Assembly: GCA_963719485.1 (NCBI GenBank)
Contig: OY970387.1
Span: 2,666,001-2,730,000, forward strand
Length of the DNA stretch: 64,000 bases
Direction: 5' to 3'
Source of the DNA: Bog-473 sp963719485
Lineage (GTDB): Bacteria; Actinomycetota; Acidimicrobiia; Acidimicrobiales; RAAP-2
A model generated the notes under the pieces. The model saw only the letters and a program-made list of their open reading frames with translations, did not search any database and was not told the origin of the DNA. The position numbers and the translations under genes are program-made. This document shows, piece after piece, positions 61,489 through 64,000 of this stretch (position 1 is its first letter; every line of letters starts with the position of its first letter).

Positions 61489-62790
61489 TCAGACCTTGGT
61501 CAGGTAGCGGTCGATCATGCGGTGCATGTGCAGGACGTTGGCCTCCTGGCGGCGGTTCAGCCTGATGGAAGGCCCCCCGCGTGACTTCATCCCAACCTGT
61601 ACGTGCTCCATGTTGGCGTAATCCTGATTGGTGATCTCGCCCCAGTCGCGCTCTGTCCAGACGGGGAAGAATCGGCGCTCGGCCTTCTTGGGAGGCTCGT
61701 CTTTCAGCGGCCACTGGAGGAACCACGTGTCCTTGATGCAGCTGTCGGGATCGGTGCCGTTGGGCCGCACCCGGAAGAGGATGGCGATCCCCGGATAGAT
61801 CGGGCCGACCATGTTGGGAAAGAAGAACACGTCGTCCGCACTGGTGAGCTGATCGTCGCTGAACTCCTCCACACGCACGCCACGCGCCACGAGCAGGTCC
61901 CGCCGCCCCGCCTGATAGCGACGGAGCGGTGACTCGCCCTCGCGTGGGTTGGCGCGGATCTCGTCGACCAGGGCTCGCTCGTCCCGGTAGAAGAGACCGC
62001 CGAGACCTCGGATGAAATTCTCGAGGATCTCACCCTCGTCGTAGTCACCCTCGGACAGCCCCAGGCGCGGACTCGGTTGCAGTTGGCGCCGCGCGTTCGG
62101 CAATCGACCGTAATGGGCATGGAGACCGAGCGATTCGTATTCGAGGCTCACGTCATCGGTCCACGGCAGGAGCTGCGGGTGCGTCCCCTGAACGTGGTAT
62201 CCCTCGTTGAACGCGTCGACCGCGACCTTCCAGTTCGCCGGGAGCACGGTCGACAGGTAGGTGCGCAGCCGAAGACGGTCCAGGTGGTAGGGCGCAAGCA
62301 GGGTCGTCAGCGGCTCGAGGTACTCCGCCAGCGGCGGCGCCGAACGATCCAGGCAGATCCAGACGAAGCCACCCCACCGCTCGACCCGCACCGTTTTCAA
62401 CCCCGCGTCGGGCGGCATGGGATCGAACTCGTGTTGGTCGACGACCTCAACCAGTTTGCCGTCGAGGTCGTACCGCCAGGCGTGGTAGCGGCACCGGATG
62501 CAGTCCTCGGGGAATCGACCGTTCCCGTCGGCGAGGCGAGTGCCGCGGTGCAGACAGGTGTTGTGGAAGGCGCGGACGGTCTCCGGGTCCGACCGAACGA
62601 CCAGGATCGACTGGTCGCCGATGAGGTACTCGCAGAAGTCGCCGACCTCGGCTACCTCCTCGTCGCGACAGGCCACTTGCCAGACCCGAGACCAGAGACG
62701 CTCGAACTCCAGCGCGGCGAACTCAGGGCTGGTGTAACGCGCCCTCGGAACGGCGTTGTCCTCACCGACCAGCAAGCGCTCGAGGTCCAT
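61489..62790 (-). CDS. Rieske non-heme iron oxygenase, alpha subunit
   Basis: 433 residues from ATG 62790, chosen for an AGGAG ribosome binding site 8 bases upstream. The Rieske [2Fe-2S] ligands are in CLHRGTRLADGNG and CIRCRYHAWRYD (C-x-H ... C-x-x-H). The mononuclear iron motif is VAVDAFNEGYHVQGTHPQLL, giving the Glu/Asp-His-His pattern. The partner reductase and ferredoxin genes are not seen next to it. It is a ring- or side-chain-hydroxylating oxygenase. Confidence 0.9.
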   Translation of the reverse strand: MDLERLLVGEDNAVPRARYTSPEFAALEFERLWSRVWQVACRDEEVAEVGDFCEYLIGDQSILVVRSDPETVRAFHNTCLHRGTRLADGNGRFPEDCIRCRYHAWRYDLDGKLVEVVDQHEFDPMPPDAGLKTVRVERWGGFVWICLDRSAPPLAEYLEPLTTLLAPYHLDRLRLRTYLSTVLPANWKVAVDAFNEGYHVQGTHPQLLPWTDDVSLEYESLGLHAHYGRLPNARRQLQPSPRLGLSEGDYDEGEILENFIRGLGGLFYRDERALVDEIRANPREGESPLRRYQAGRRDLLVARGVRVEEFSDDQLTSADDVFFFPNMVGPIYPGIAILFRVRPNGTDPDSCIKDTWFLQWPLKDEPPKKAERRFFPVWTERDWGEITNQDYANMEHVQVGMKSRGGPSIRLNRRQEANVLHMHRMIDRYLTKV

Positions 62791-63040
62791 GTCGTCGATC
62801 TCCTTCAATGCACCAAGAGGCCGCATCGCGGGCAATCGGCACCGTCGCTGGCCATGCTAAGCGAGTGCGTCGGGCGCGTGATGGCCCATTGGCCGGTGCG
62901 ACCCGCCTCTATACTTCGGCTCCCGCCCGGGTCCGTCGCGTTGCGTGAGGGCGGGTTCCGGCGCCATGGAGCGGGAGCGTGAAGGGTGCGTCGGGTCCGT
63001 CGTGGTGATCGATGACCAGGACGAGGGAGAGAGGAACCGA

Positions 63041-64000
63041 ATGGGGGAGGACGCCGAGAAGGAGGCCCGGCCTGAGGTGGGATCCCGCGTGCCGCTCGCT
63101 GGACTCGCGCCACCGCTGGCCGAAGTGCCGCTGCCCGCTCCGAACGTCGCGGCGCTCCTGCGCCGAAACGGCACCGAAGCCGAGTCTGCCGATCTTCCTG
63201 CCCTGCGGTTCGGCGACCGACAGTGGACCCACCGCGAGCTCCTGGCCGAAGCCGAGCGCTTCGCAGCGTTGTACCGCGCCAGGCTCGACCCCGGCCGTCC
63301 GCCCCACGTGGGCCTTTTGCTGGACAACACGCCCGACTACGTCTTTGCTCTCTGCGGTGCGGGCCTGGCCGGTGCCGCCGTGGCGGGGCTGAACTACACA
63401 CGGCGGGGTGAGCATCTCGGCCACGACATCTCGCATACCGACGTCCAATTGGTCATCACCGAGCCTCGGTACGAGGAGCAGCTGCGAGGGGGCACCGAGG
63501 GAGTGGCGCTCCGAGCTGGGATCCTCGTCTCAGACCGCTTCGCCGACCAGGACGAACCTCCGGCCACCGGTGAGCCGCTCGAGCAGGCATTGAAGACAGC
63601 CTGGGCCGATCACGAGGCCGGAGGCCGGGGCCGGCACGCTCCGGCCGACCCCGACGTTGACGCACTCTGGGCGCTGCTCTTCACATCCGGCACTTCGTCC
63701 GCGCCCAAGGCCGTGCGGTGCACGCAACGCCGACTGCTGACCACAGGCAACCGGATGGCCATGATGCTCGAGCTCGGGCGTGAGGACGTCGGGTACGCGT
63801 CGATGCCGTTGTTCCACACCAACTCGTTGATGTCCGGCCTTGCTCCTGCGCTCGTGTCCGGTGCCTCGCTCTCCGTGGCCCGTCGTTTCAGCGCGTCGCG
63901 GTTCCTCCCCGACGTGCGGCACTACGGCGCCACCTGGTTCAATTACACGGGCAAGTTGCTCACGTATCTGCTGGCCACACCCGAGCGTGCGGACGACGCT
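63041..64000 (+). CDS. AMP-binding acyl-CoA synthetase, truncated by window end
   Basis: The frame from ATG 63041 (GAGAGAGGAA ribosome binding site) stays open to the last base, giving 320 codons of the N-terminal part. The P-loop LLFTSGTSSAPKAVRCTQRR and the later SMPLFHTNSLMSGLAPALVS are typical of FadD17-like adenylate-forming enzymes. The C-terminal catalytic Lys motif lies beyond the window. It is divergent from the Rieske gene and fits a pathway that activates acids before degradation. Confidence 0.88.
   Translation, partial: MGEDAEKEARPEVGSRVPLAGLAPPLAEVPLPAPNVAALLRRNGTEAESADLPALRFGDRQWTHRELLAEAERFAALYRARLDPGRPPHVGLLLDNTPDYVFALCGAGLAGAAVAGLNYTRRGEHLGHDISHTDVQLVITEPRYEEQLRGGTEGVALRAGILVSDRFADQDEPPATGEPLEQALKTAWADHEAGGRGRHAPADPDVDALWALLFTSGTSSAPKAVRCTQRRLLTTGNRMAMMLELGREDVGYASMPLFHTNSLMSGLAPALVSGASLSVARRFSASRFLPDVRHYGATWFNYTGKLLTYLLATPERADDA

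Overview
The window comes from a high-GC actinobacterium. The markers are an Lsr2-type nucleoid protein, two mycothiol-dependent DinB/maleylpyruvate-isomerase-like proteins, F420-type LLM oxidoreductases, a DUF2510 membrane protein and many GTG starts. The mix of LLM enzymes, enoyl-CoA hydratases, P450s, SDRs and acyl-CoA synthetases fits a soil or aquatic Acidimicrobiia-like or Mycobacteriales-like organism; I cannot fix the genus. There is no rRNA, CRISPR array or phage structural gene.

Region 1 (1-15.3 kb) has visibly lower GC than the rest. Sampled 60-base lines give about 53-65% here, against about 70-82% further right. It carries a VOC protein, an SDR, a PPK2 kinase, an aldo-keto reductase, two paralogous RibD_C/DHFR-like reductases, a coupled PAS + metallo-beta-lactamase pair, a leucine-dehydrogenase-like enzyme, a secreted beta-propeller protein, an IS3-family insertion sequence and an alditol oxidase. 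It ends at an intact tRNA-Gly(TCC) on the minus strand (15325-15395). A 58-bp copy of the 3' half of this tRNA plus flank (57/58 identical) lies at 11736-11793, so 11.7-15.3 kb looks like a small island integrated at the tRNA, with no integrase left.

Region 2 (15.4-41.3 kb) looks like core chromosome. It holds a truncated hemoglobin, two enoyl-CoA hydratases, an RDD membrane protein coupled to a nonapeptide-repeat protein, VOC, AKR and LLM enzymes, acetyltransferases, a DUF4389 pair, a DNA methyltransferase with an unusual C-terminal domain, an Smr protein, an acyl-CoA synthetase, an ABC1 kinase and a NarL-type two-component system. A P450-TetR-LLM operon follows, with a perfect palindromic operator, then an Lsr2 variant, a DUF2510 protein and an HtrA-like protease.

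Region 3 (41.3-64 kb) is catabolic and envelope-related. It has an amidohydrolase + TauD pair and a glycosyltransferase pair (GT2-GtrA and PIG-V-like) next to a large secreted glycosidase-like protein. A long run of xenobiotic, terpenoid or steroid-type degradation genes follows: MDR, PhyH, P450, DapB-like, three SDRs, tandem carboxymuconolactone decarboxylase, HIBADH-like, SAM methyltransferase, Rieske oxygenase and an acyl-CoA synthetase that runs off the window. Two TetR regulators and one HxlR regulator punctuate these operons.

Three otherwise normal genes (near 34.9, 44.6 and 46.9 kb) each carry a single-base frameshift in a GC-rich run. Sequence errors or recent lesions are both possible.
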